DNA from: Candidatus Thermoflexus tengchongensis
Lineage (GTDB): Bacteria; Chloroflexota; Anaerolineae; Thermoflexales; Thermoflexaceae
DNA length: 64,000 bases
Assembly (NCBI GenBank): GCA_016842085.1
Contig: JAEVEX010000074.1
Coordinates: 62,001-126,000, forward strand
Direction of reading: 5' to 3'
The notes under the pieces are model-generated. The model made no database searches, had not been told where the DNA came from, and worked only from the letters and a program-made list of their open reading frames with translations. Of the stretch, positions 1 through 8,600 are shown one piece after another (position 1 is the stretch's first letter; each line of letters opens with the position of its first letter). A program made the position numbers and the translations under genes.

Positions 1-1833
1 GAGGAGGATATCTGCCCGGAGTATCCGCCCTCCCGGAGGATCTGCCTGTGGATCGTCGGAGCGGTGGAGCGGGGATGGTTCGAGTTCGAACTGCCGGAGA
101 ACGCCTCGCCGCCCTTCGTCTTCCGCTTCCCGAACTTCGGTCGGGCCGAGCTCCATCCGGAGAAGCCGCTCTCCGGCGAGGTCTGGGATCTCCCGCCGGG
201 TCCTTTCCCGCAGGGGGAGTGGACCTTTGAGGGCTCGCCCGCCTTCCGGCACCTGAGCGTCGGCGTCGATCTGATCTTCCGGCGCATCCAGGTCGATGGC
301 CGCCGCATGCAGGTGGACCTGGAGCTCCGCAAGCCGAAGGGGCTGCTGGTGTTCGGGAGTCTCCCGGGGCCCGGGGAGCTCGGGGCCGTGGACGCCGCGG
401 GACATCAGAGGTTCCCCATCCAGTTCCCGGAAGACCTGAAAGAGATGCTGCCGCCCGGGGATACCACCCGCCTGAGCGTCACGCTGGTGTATTCGGCCCC
501 CGCGGTGGCCGGTCCGATCGTCTTCCGGCTGGAGGGCTGGCCGCTGGTCCGCTTCGATCCCGCCCGGAAGGAGCTGGTCGAGGTGGACTGGGACGGCCGG
601 GCGTTCGTCCTGGCTCCCACGCCCACGCCTTCCCCGGCCCGGATCGCCCGCCAGGAGATCGAGGCCCTGATCGAAACCATGGCGGAAGCCCTCCGGCAGC
701 GGGACCCCGAGGTCTTCCTCGCTTCCTTCGATCCGAAGGCAGAGGCGGACCGCGAGGGGATCCGGGCGGTCGTCTCCGGAGGCGGATGGCCCCTTCAGGA
801 TCTCCGCCTGGAGGTGACCGGGGGCGATTTCGATCCCGAGGAGGCCCGGGACGTTTCGCTGGAACTTTCCGTTGGGCTGGAAGGGTTCCCCTCGGAGGAG
901 CGATGGCATTACCCGGCGGAGGCGGATTTCCGCAAGATCGACGGCGTGTGGCGGGTGACCCGCTGGTCATGGGGGATGACCCCGCCCTGGGCGCGCCTTC
1001 CCGGGCGGTCGTGGACCTCGGAGCATTTCACACTGATCGGCCCGGAGAATCTCCAGGGAGAGACGGCGCAGGCCGTGCTGGGCGAGCTGGAGGAGGCCTA
1101 TCGGGATCTCTCCGCCCGGCTGCCCCGGGAAGCCATCCGCCCCCGATATCTGGCCCTCTACGCTCCGGATCGCCAAACCTTCGAGGCCCTGACCGGGAAG
1201 AACCCCCGGCTCACCCTGGGCGCGGCCTTCTACCGGACGGTTCCGGTGATCGCGGATGAGGAGGTGGTGGGCTTCCAGACCAGTGAGGTGATGCTGGCCC
1301 TCAACGCGGAAGGGGTGAAAAGCTACCGGGCCGCGGATCCCATCGGCGGACGGGCGGCGGTGCTGCGGCATGAGCTGGTCCACGTGATCCTGGCGCCGTG
1401 GACCCGGCCGTGGACTCCGGGGTGGCTGGTGGAAGGGGCGGCGATGACCTACGCCGGACAGCCTTACTGGCGGGAGCTGAAGGAAGAGATCCGGGGCCTG
1501 GAATCCATGACCTACACCACGGAGTTCGGCCACATCGGGGACATCTTCGGGACGGCGACGGCGCGCCAGTATGCGCTGGCCTCGGCGATGGCGGAGTTCG
1601 TCCGGGAGCGCTACGGGGATGCCGCCTTCCTCGCCCTCTACCGGGCCTATGCGGAGGTCCCGGTAGAGACCGTGGAGAAGCATCTGCCTTCCATCGGGTT
1701 GGGAACCCTCCTCCAGGCCTCTATGCAGGGCATCGCTCAGGAGGTCACCCCCGATCTCATGCGGAAGCATCTCGGCGTGGATCCGGCCGCCTTTGAGACC
1801 GCCTTCCTGGAGTGGTGGAAGTCGAAGCGATAG
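1..1833 (+). CDS. HExxH metallopeptidase-like protein (5' end outside window)
   Basis: The frame is open from base 1, so the gene probably starts upstream. A GTG at 64 would give 589 residues but has no convincing ribosome binding site. Numbered from that GTG, the motif HELVH lies near residue 436. It is followed about 20 residues later by a Glu in the segment WLVEGAAM, the pattern of gluzincin zinc peptidases of the peptidase-MA type. The middle (about residues 195-290) resembles a small ketosteroid-isomerase-like or DUF4878-type domain. The N-terminal third is beta-rich and I do not recognise it. The protein may be a secreted or surface protein whose signal peptide lies outside the window. 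Substrate unknown. The gene ends 124 bases before the cupredoxin gene. Confidence 0.7.
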   Translation, partial: EEDICPEYPPSRRICLWIVGAVERGWFEFELPENASPPFVFRFPNFGRAELHPEKPLSGEVWDLPPGPFPQGEWTFEGSPAFRHLSVGVDLIFRRIQVDGRRMQVDLELRKPKGLLVFGSLPGPGELGAVDAAGHQRFPIQFPEDLKEMLPPGDTTRLSVTLVYSAPAVAGPIVFRLEGWPLVRFDPARKELVEVDWDGRAFVLAPTPTPSPARIARQEIEALIETMAEALRQRDPEVFLASFDPKAEADREGIRAVVSGGGWPLQDLRLEVTGGDFDPEEARDVSLELSVGLEGFPSEERWHYPAEADFRKIDGVWRVTRWSWGMTPPWARLPGRSWTSEHFTLIGPENLQGETAQAVLGELEEAYRDLSARLPREAIRPRYLALYAPDRQTFEALTGKNPRLTLGAAFYRTVPVIADEEVVGFQTSEVMLALNAEGVKSYRAADPIGGRAAVLRHELVHVILAPWTRPWTPGWLVEGAAMTYAGQPYWRELKEEIRGLESMTYTTEFGHIGDIFGTATARQYALASAMAEFVRERYGDAAFLALYRAYAEVPVETVEKHLPSIGLGTLLQASMQGIAQEVTPDLMRKHLGVDPAAFETAFLEWWKSKR

Positions 1834-1957
1834 GGCCGCATGAGCGGTTGCTTTTTCGATCGGGGACTCCAGATTCCGTGCGCTTCGTGTGGACGGCCCG
1901 GGGTTCGAGGAGTAGGATGAAGAGCGGTCGAATCTTCGGGTTTCAGGAGGCGAAGCG

Positions 1958-2347
1958 ATGCGACGCATGCTTGATCTCATAGCGGTGTGGGCGATCGTGG
2001 GCCTGTTGCTGGGGGCGTGCGGCGGCGGTGCCGGCGGGACCGGCGGTGGTGGGGCGGCCCTGACCGTCGAGATGGGCGACCTGTATTTCAAGCCGAACGT
2101 GCTGACGGCGAAGCCGGGCCAGACCCTGCAGATCACCCTGGACAATCGGGGCTCCCTGGAGCACAACTTCGTGCTCTATGATGCGGATGGGAAGACCGTG
2201 CTCTTTGAGAAGGACGCGATCCAGCCGGGCCAGAAAGTCAACATCTCCCTGAAAGCGCCGGAGAAGCCCGGGACCTATCAATACGTATGCACGGTGCCCG
2301 GCCACAAGGAGGGCGGGATGGTGGGCACCCTGACCGTGCAGCCGTAA
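1958..2347 (+). CDS. Cupredoxin-fold lipoprotein (plastocyanin/azurin-like)
   Basis: This 129-residue protein has a lipoprotein signal peptide (hydrophobic stretch, then the lipobox LLGAC at about residues 17-21). A Gly-rich linker and one cupredoxin domain follow. The type 1 copper ligands are visible in order: His in LEHNF, Cys in YVCTVPGH, His in PGH and a downstream Met in GGMVG. The protein is therefore expected to be a membrane-anchored, extracytoplasmic blue-copper electron carrier, or a relative of cytochrome oxidase subunit II-type domains. An AGGAGG stands 8 bases before the ATG and fixes the start. A strong terminator follows directly, so the gene is probably monocistronic. The redox partner cannot be told from the sequence. 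Confidence 0.88.
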   Translation: MRRMLDLIAVWAIVGLLLGACGGGAGGTGGGGAALTVEMGDLYFKPNVLTAKPGQTLQITLDNRGSLEHNFVLYDADGKTVLFEKDAIQPGQKVNISLKAPEKPGTYQYVCTVPGHKEGGMVGTLTVQP

Positions 2348-2362
2348 GCGACCGGTAATCCG

Positions 2363-2400
2363 GGCCGCCCGACCCCAGGGGTCGGGCGGCCTTGTTTCCT
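2363..2400 (+). terminator. Rho-independent terminator after the cupredoxin gene
   Basis: A perfect 14-bp GC-rich stem (2363-2376 with 2378-2391) is followed by a T-rich tail at 2391-2400. It starts 16 bases after the cupredoxin stop codon. Confidence 0.85.
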
Positions 2401-2460
2401 GGAGGCATCCCGGGGCGCTTTCGGCGATATGCCCATCTCTCATATCTCCTCGTTGCTCCC

Positions 2461-3290
2461 CTGCGCCACGCGTTGGCCCCTTGCGCCGATTGGAAATCGG
2501 CCTTCGAAGGCGCTTCGCGCCGGGCGTCGGCCTCTCTCGCCGATTGAAATCGGCCTTCATGGGCGCTTGGCGCCGGGCGTCGGCCTGCGCCGACGCGGAA
2601 GGCTTTTGGCCGGCGCAGGCCGGCCATCGGCCGGAGGCCTTTGAGGTCGAATTCATTCGATGCTCCCGTGCGCCGGGTGCCGGCCTCTCCCGCCGATTGA
2701 AATCGGCCTTCATGGGCGCTTGGCGCCGGGCGTCGGCCTGCGCCGACGCGAGAAGCCTTTTGGCCAGCGGCGGCCGGCCATCGGCCGGAGGCCTTTGAGG
2801 TCGAATTCATTCGATGCTCCCGTGCGCCGGGCGTCGGCCTCTCTCGCCGATTGAAATCGGCCTTCATGGGCGCTTGGCGCCGGGCGTCGGCCTCTCCCGC
2901 CGATTGAAATCGGCCTTCCGAGGCGCTTGGCGCCGGGCGTCGGCCTGCGCCGACGCGGAAGGCTTTTGGCCGGCGCAGGCCGGCCATCGGCCGGAGGCCT
3001 CAGAGGTCGAATTCATTCGACGCTCCCGCCGGCTGCTGGTCGGAGGCCCTTTGCGCCGATTGGAAACCGGCCTTGTTGGGCGCTTTCGCGCCCCGCGTCG
3101 GCACAGGTCGACGGGAAGCCTTTTGGCTGGCGCAGGCCGGCCATCGGCCGGAGGCCTCAGGAGGTCGAATTCATTCGACGCTCCCGCCGGCCATCGGCCG
3201 AAGACCTATCCAGGTCGAATTCATTCGACACCCCACGGCCGGCCACCGACCGAAGGCCCATCCCGGTCGAATTCCTCGCTGCGGCGGGCG
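2461..3290. repeat. Non-coding cluster of REP-like palindromic repeats
   Basis: This stretch of about 0.8 kb is built from a few recurring blocks. The palindrome-like TCGAATTCATTCGA occurs at 2647, 2801, 3007, 3165 and 3215, with a decayed copy near 3267. CCGATTGAAATCGG or a close variant occurs near 2486, 2540, 2693, 2847, 2900 and 3056. Between them sit shared blocks containing GGCGCTTGGCGCC and GGCCATCGGCCGG. Several larger units of roughly 150-210 bp repeat almost unchanged. The frames that stay open here encode only repeated Ala/Arg/Gly-rich peptides and are not genes. The cluster lies between two convergent genes, a usual place for REP/BIME-like elements. Confidence 0.8.
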
Positions 3291-3333
3291 ACTTCCGCTG
3301 GCACCTGAGCGAGGCAGCCGCTGGATCCCCCGG

Positions 3334-5202
3334 TCATGCGAACAGCACATACTGGCGGAGGAAATCCAGGACCTCCTGATAGAAGGCGGTGATGGTTTCG
3401 GCACGGCGCCAGCCATGGCCTTCCCCCGGATAAAGGCGATAAAGATGGGGAACACCCTGCCGGCGCAGCGCCTCGGCGATGGCCTCGGCCTGGTTGGGCG
3501 GCACCACCCGGTCCTCCGCCCCCTGGAAAATCGCCAAGGGATCCCGGATCCGATCCGCGTGGAAGATGGGGGATCGCTCTCGATAGCGCTCCGCGGCCTC
3601 CGGCAGCGGCCCGACCAGTGTATCCAGATAGTGGGCCTCGAACTTGTGGGTCTCCGCCGCCAGGGTGAACAGGTTGGCGACGCCGAAGAGACAGATACCG
3701 GCCCGAAAGAAGCCGGGATAGCGGATCAGGGCATTGAGCACGGTGTAGCCGCCGGCGCTGCCGCCCATGATCACCAGGCGCCGGGGATCCGCCAGCCCTC
3801 GTTCCACCAGGGCCCGGGCGCCCCCTACGGCATCCTCTACATCCAGAACGCCCCAGTTCCCTTTCAGGGCATCCCGATACGAGCGGCCGTAGCCGGTGCT
3901 TCCCCGGTAATTCACCTCCAGATAGGCGAAGCCCCGGGTGGCGAAGAACTGGGCGTCGGCGTTGTAGCTCATCACCCGCTGAGAGGTGGGGCCTCCGTGG
4001 ATGCTGATGATCGCGGGGGGAAGATCCGTCCCCTCGACCCTGGCCCCGACAGGCGGGTAATAGAGGCCGTGGACCATCGTCCCATCGGGCGCGCGCCACT
4101 GGATCGATTGGGGGAAAGAGAGCGCCTCTGGGGGGATCCGCTCCGCGCTGGCGTAGCGATGGACGCGGATACGGCCATCTTCCCAGGAGATCACGCGGGG
4201 CGGAAGGAGGGGAGAGGAGGCGATCATCAGGAGGGCCTCCCGGTCCGATGCGACGGCGAGCTGTTCGAACCAGGTGTAAGGCCCCAGGTCCAGGCGGACG
4301 ATGTGCCCTTCCAGGTCGACCGATTCGAGGGAGGCGGCCGCGCTCTCGTTCCGGCGGAAGAAGATCCGGTCCCCCCGGGGGCTCCATCCGTAAACCCGCA
4401 GGCCCTGGATCCAGGCGGGCGGCGCCAGCGTGGTTCCCTCCACCAGGATTCGTCGGGCGCCGGTTTCCAGGTCCATCACCACCAGGGCGTCCCATTCCTC
4501 CCCGGTGAGGATATAGCTCAGGAAACGGCCGTCGGGGGAGAAAGCGGGCTGGAAGACCGGGGTATGGGCGTCGCCGGCGACGATCTCGATTCGGGAGGGG
4601 CGGGGGGGATCGCCCTCCAGGTGGGCCAGGGCCAGGCGGGTCCCATCCCAGGGCATATTCGGATGATCCCACTCCACCCAGGCGATGAGGGGGCGGGTGG
4701 GATGCCAGACGGGCTGCATGTAGAAGTCGGCACCCTCGATCACCTTGTGGGGCCACCCCTGTCCCCCCGCATCGACCATGGCCAGCCCATCCGTCACACC
4801 ATCCGAGTGCACGTAAATCACCCAGCGTCCATCCGGGGAGAGGGTAGGGGCGGCCGCATTCCCGAAGGGCGGGGTGATCGGCTGGGGAAGGCCGGCGCGC
4901 AGCGGGAGGCGATACAGGCGGCCGTCCTCCCCGGCGTAGATCACGAAGCCATCGCCGGTCGTGAAATCCCCGCCGCCGTAGCCGATGCGGGCGCGGACCG
5001 ACTCGACTTCCGTGAGATCGCGGGGGGCGTCTTCGCCCTCCTGGACGATCAGAACGCCGCGGCCCGAGCGCTCCTCCCGCCAGATCCGGGCGCGGCCGGA
5101 GCGATCCCACTGGGCATCGGTGATCCGGAGCATCGCGGCCATCCGCTCCGGAGCGAGCGGGCTGGGCCAGAGCCCATAGGGGATCTTCCGGGACAGGGTC
5201 AC
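3334..5202 (-). CDS. S9 family prolyl oligopeptidase-like peptidase
   Basis: This 622-residue protein has an N-terminal beta-propeller of TolB/WD40-like repeats (about residues 30-350) and a C-terminal alpha/beta-hydrolase domain. The catalytic triad is readable: Ser482 in GGSAGG, Asp564 in QGAEDR and His596 in GEGHGW. The family cleaves short peptides, with the propeller screening access to the active site. No signal peptide is seen, so it is probably cytoplasmic. The GTG start at 5202 is preceded by GGAGG at good spacing. The gene stands alone, with the repeat cluster downstream and the CRISPR leader upstream on the other side. Its exact specificity (acylaminoacyl- or dipeptidyl-peptidase) is not decidable. 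Confidence 0.9.
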   Translation of the reverse strand: MTLSRKIPYGLWPSPLAPERMAAMLRITDAQWDRSGRARIWREERSGRGVLIVQEGEDAPRDLTEVESVRARIGYGGGDFTTGDGFVIYAGEDGRLYRLPLRAGLPQPITPPFGNAAAPTLSPDGRWVIYVHSDGVTDGLAMVDAGGQGWPHKVIEGADFYMQPVWHPTRPLIAWVEWDHPNMPWDGTRLALAHLEGDPPRPSRIEIVAGDAHTPVFQPAFSPDGRFLSYILTGEEWDALVVMDLETGARRILVEGTTLAPPAWIQGLRVYGWSPRGDRIFFRRNESAAASLESVDLEGHIVRLDLGPYTWFEQLAVASDREALLMIASSPLLPPRVISWEDGRIRVHRYASAERIPPEALSFPQSIQWRAPDGTMVHGLYYPPVGARVEGTDLPPAIISIHGGPTSQRVMSYNADAQFFATRGFAYLEVNYRGSTGYGRSYRDALKGNWGVLDVEDAVGGARALVERGLADPRRLVIMGGSAGGYTVLNALIRYPGFFRAGICLFGVANLFTLAAETHKFEAHYLDTLVGPLPEAAERYRERSPIFHADRIRDPLAIFQGAEDRVVPPNQAEAIAEALRRQGVPHLYRLYPGEGHGWRRAETITAFYQEVLDFLRQYVLFA

Positions 5203-5438
5203 TGGAACCTCCCTGTGCAGGGATCTTGAGCCTGTGTCTCCTCCGGGCCGCTCTGGGGCTCAGGCCGGACGCTGAAAAGATCCCCAGGGGCCGCCTTCAG
5301 CGTTTCCCGAACCTGAGGGGATTTTCCTCCCATGGCCCGCTGGGATGGGAAGAGGGATCCTTTCTCAATTTCGGTGCCAGCAACCCGGGCCGGTGCAAAT
5401 TCCGGGAGAAAGAACCCTGCGTCATCTTCACTCAAAAA

Positions 5439-5488
5439 CCTTCCGCGGACCCCCCGGGAATTTCCGGCAATCGGGGGTCCACGGAAGG
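5439..5488. other. Inverted repeat in the CRISPR leader
   Basis: The arms 5439-5454 and 5473-5488 are 16 bp long and complementary except for one G-T type mismatch. The loop is 18 bases. One arm sequence (TTCCGCGGACCCC) recurs at 5605-5617. It may be a protein-binding or integration-host-type element in the leader. The function is inferred only. Confidence 0.5.
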
Positions 5489-5652
5489 ATTCGAAAAGAC
5501 CCCCTTCAAAAATACCATTTCCCTCCCCATCCCTTCGTTCTCTCTCCCAAATCCTCCCTCTTCAATCCCTCAAACTCCCCTCTTTCCCATCCATCCGAAA
5601 AGACTTCCGCGGACCCCTCACCCTCCCATTGTCCGCTCCCGTTCGCAGACCC

Positions 5653-5681
5653 TTGACAGATCGCCTCAAGCATGGTAATCT
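5653..5681 (+). promoter_or_regulatory. Promoter of the CRISPR array
   Basis: A perfect -35 box TTGACA (5653-5658), a 17-base spacer and the -10 box TAATCT (5676-5681) lie about 68 bases upstream of the first repeat and point into the array. This is the expected source of the pre-crRNA transcript. Confidence 0.85.
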
Positions 5682-8600
5682 AAAAGTGAAATCCCTACAA
5701 GGGATTCATCGTCTCTTCTCTTTCCCTTCCATCCCCTGAAATCGCAGGGCCTCAATCGAACCAGCGTGGGATTGAAACGCGAGAGGGGCCCCCACCGCCG
5801 CTCCAGCGCCTCGAGCCTCAATCGAACCAGCGTGGGATTGAAACCGCCGAAACCCTGCCCCCCGGCCTCACCGTCGCCGAGCCTCAATCGAACCAGCGTG
5901 GGATTGAAACCTCATCTCTGTTGTGGTTCTCCAGCTCGGCGGGATGGGCCTCAATCGAACCAGCGTGGGATTGAAACACGCCTTCTTTTCCTCCTACCTG
6001 GACCCCGCTCCCGGCCTCAATCGAACCAGCGTGGGATTGAAACGCGGTTGGGGATCTCGCTTGGCTTTGGCAGCTCGATGGCCTCAATCGAACCAGCGTG
6101 GGATTGAAACTATACGCGCTTCCGCGCCGCCAGCCGCTGGATCCCAGCCTCAATCGAACCAGCGTGGGATTGAAACTCTTGACATGGGAAAGAATGGCAT
6201 CCAGGACGAGGTTGCCTCAATCGAACCAGCGTGGGATTGAAACGTCAACCCCGCACCAAAAGCAAAATTTCGAACCCATGCCTCAATCGAACCAGCGTGG
6301 GATTGAAACGGTGACGTGAAATGTTAAAAGATTCCCTGAGGCATGCCTCAATCGAACCAGCGTGGGATTGAAACGCAAATAACCGGGGCAAGCCAATCGA
6401 CATATCCCGGCCTCAATCGAACCAGCGTGGGATTGAAACGATCTGGCTTTCGCCGGAGATGGGCGCCATCCGGCGGGCCTCAATCGAACCAGCGTGGGAT
6501 TGAAACGCGGGAGCTGGACCCGGGAGATCGAGAACGGCGAAACCGCCTCAATCGAACCAGCGTGGGATTGAAACCTTCTGAATTTCCCCTTGTTGAATCT
6601 GGTCTCCGACGGCCTCAATCGAACCAGCGTGGGATTGAAACCGAGGATCTTAGTCGCAAGCGGGAAGCCCTCAGAGAGCCTCAATCGAACCAGCGTGGGA
6701 TTGAAACAGCAGAAACTCAAGCTGCGGGATAGATAGAACATATTGCCTCAATCGAACCAGCGTGGGATTGAAACCCGGATTGTTGCCGTTCAGGAGCAGC
6801 GCGGATTCCGGGCCTCAATCGAACCAGCGTGGGATTGAAACCGGTGGATACGGTCCTTCTGCAGCGGACGGATGTGATGCCTCAATCGAACCAGCGTGGG
6901 ATTGAAACGAGATCTGGCCCTCCGTGGTCTCCGTGGTGGAGCATAGCCTCAATCGAACCAGCGTGGGATTGAAACCGCGCAGGTTCAGAGGCACCACCGG
7001 CCGAACAATCAGCCTCAATCGAACCAGCGTGGGATTGAAACGCATGCGCAGGAGGACCTTCAGCGGGCACAGGCGGAGCCTCAATCGAACCAGCGTGGGA
7101 TTGAAACCCGGGTTGGGGTGGGCGCCGGGGTCCGGGTCGGGGATGCCTCAATCGAACCAGCGTGGGATTGAAACGAGAAATTTCCTCCCAGCCTGAACAA
7201 ACAAGACGACGGCCTCAATCGAACCAGCGTGGGATTGAAACGGAATGTGGGACAAACGCCCGAGCACTTGGTGGTGGGGCCTCAATCGAACCAGCGTGGG
7301 ATTGAAACCGACAATAACATGATAATGTATCACACCGCGCCACTGGCCTCAATCGAACCAGCGTGGGATTGAAACTCTATGTCGCAAACGAGATCTCAAA
7401 GAAGCCGTTGCGCCTCAATCGAACCAGCGTGGGATTGAAACGGGGGTCGACATGTGGCTGAGGATCTGTCTGAAGGAGCCTCAATCGAACCAGCGTGGGA
7501 TTGAAACCTCGGAGGCCACCCCCTCCGTGGACGCCCGGCTTCCGCCTCAATCGAACCAGCGTGGGATTGAAACTTTGTCTGTCATGTGTCAAATCTCACC
7601 ACAGCCCCATGCCTCAATCGAACCAGCGTGGGATTGAAACTGGACGATGCGGCAGCCATCGGTCACTCGTGGGACGGCCTCAATCGAACCAGCGTGGGAT
7701 TGAAACTTCTTCTCGGATCCCCGGTCTTCCTCGCGGCGCCGAGCCTCAATCGAACCAGCGTGGGATTGAAACCCTCCAGGCCGTCGCCGGGATCCGCGGC
7801 GTACAGCGCCGCCTCAATCGAACCAGCGTGGGATTGAAACAAGGGACCGTGTTCCATGGAGACGAGCACGGGACAGGGCCTCAATCGAACCAGCGTGGGA
7901 TTGAAACTTGATCGCTTTGGTTTGGGCGCCCGGGGCCTTGGCTGCCTCAATCGAACCAGCGTGGGATTGAAACTCTGCCGACGCGTCCTGGAACGGGACG
8001 GGCCCGGGATGCCTCAATCGAACCAGCGTGGGATTGAAACGTTTCCCGGCCAGCCGCTCCACCGCCCGCTCCACCGCCTCAATCGAACCAGCGTGGGATT
8101 GAAACTCTGGACGTGCTGAAGTTTATAGGCCAGCAGCACAAGCCTCAATCGAACCAGCGTGGGATTGAAACGTGAAACAAGGAGGCTAACATGAGCGAAA
8201 TGGAACTGGGCCTCAATCGAACCAGCGTGGGATTGAAACCAGCAGCCACATGGCGGCGTCCCCGCGGCGGACCTCGGCCTCAATCGAACCAGCGTGGGAT
8301 TGAAACGAGGAAGAGGATGCGGAAGGCGCTCGAGATCTCGGGCCTCAATCGAACCAGCGTGGGATTGAAACTGAGGAACTGTGGATCGAGAGGTGGCGAG
8401 ATGAACCGCCTCAATCGAACCAGCGTGGGATTGAAACCCGGCGGCGCGCGAAGAACAGGAAGTATACGGCAAGGCCTCAATCGAACCAGCGTGGGATTGA
8501 AACGGCCATCAGGACCGGCCCCCTGGAATTCGAATTCCGGCCTCAATCGAACCAGCGTGGGATTGAAACACGGGGAGGAACTACGGACGGGGGGGACGGG

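Larger units (their letters stand above)
5203..5748 (+). promoter_or_regulatory. CRISPR leader region
   Basis: This 546-base stretch without a gene precedes the first repeat. Its middle (about 5500-5640) is a strongly pyrimidine-rich tract on the + strand. It contains an inverted repeat (5439-5454 with 5473-5488). Two short direct repeats occur twice: TTCCGCGGACCCC at 5441 and 5605, and GAAAAGAC near 5493 and 5597. A sigma70-type promoter lies at 5653-5681. AATCCC-TACAA-GGGATT forms a small hairpin at 5690-5706. The region lies at the end opposite the degenerate terminal repeat, so it is the leader, where new spacers enter. Parts nearest 5203 may also serve the S9 peptidase gene as promoter. 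Confidence 0.8.

Noticed and set aside
2238-3379. Open frames with repeated Arg/Ala/Gly-rich peptides on both strands
   Set aside because: They follow the REP-like repeats and have no family resemblance or start signals.
3073-5229. Long plus-strand frame antisense to the S9 peptidase, and similar long antisense frames over dnaK (55457-57433), groEL (59591-60841) and cas genes
   Set aside because: High GC content opens antisense frames. The opposite strand encodes clear conserved proteins.
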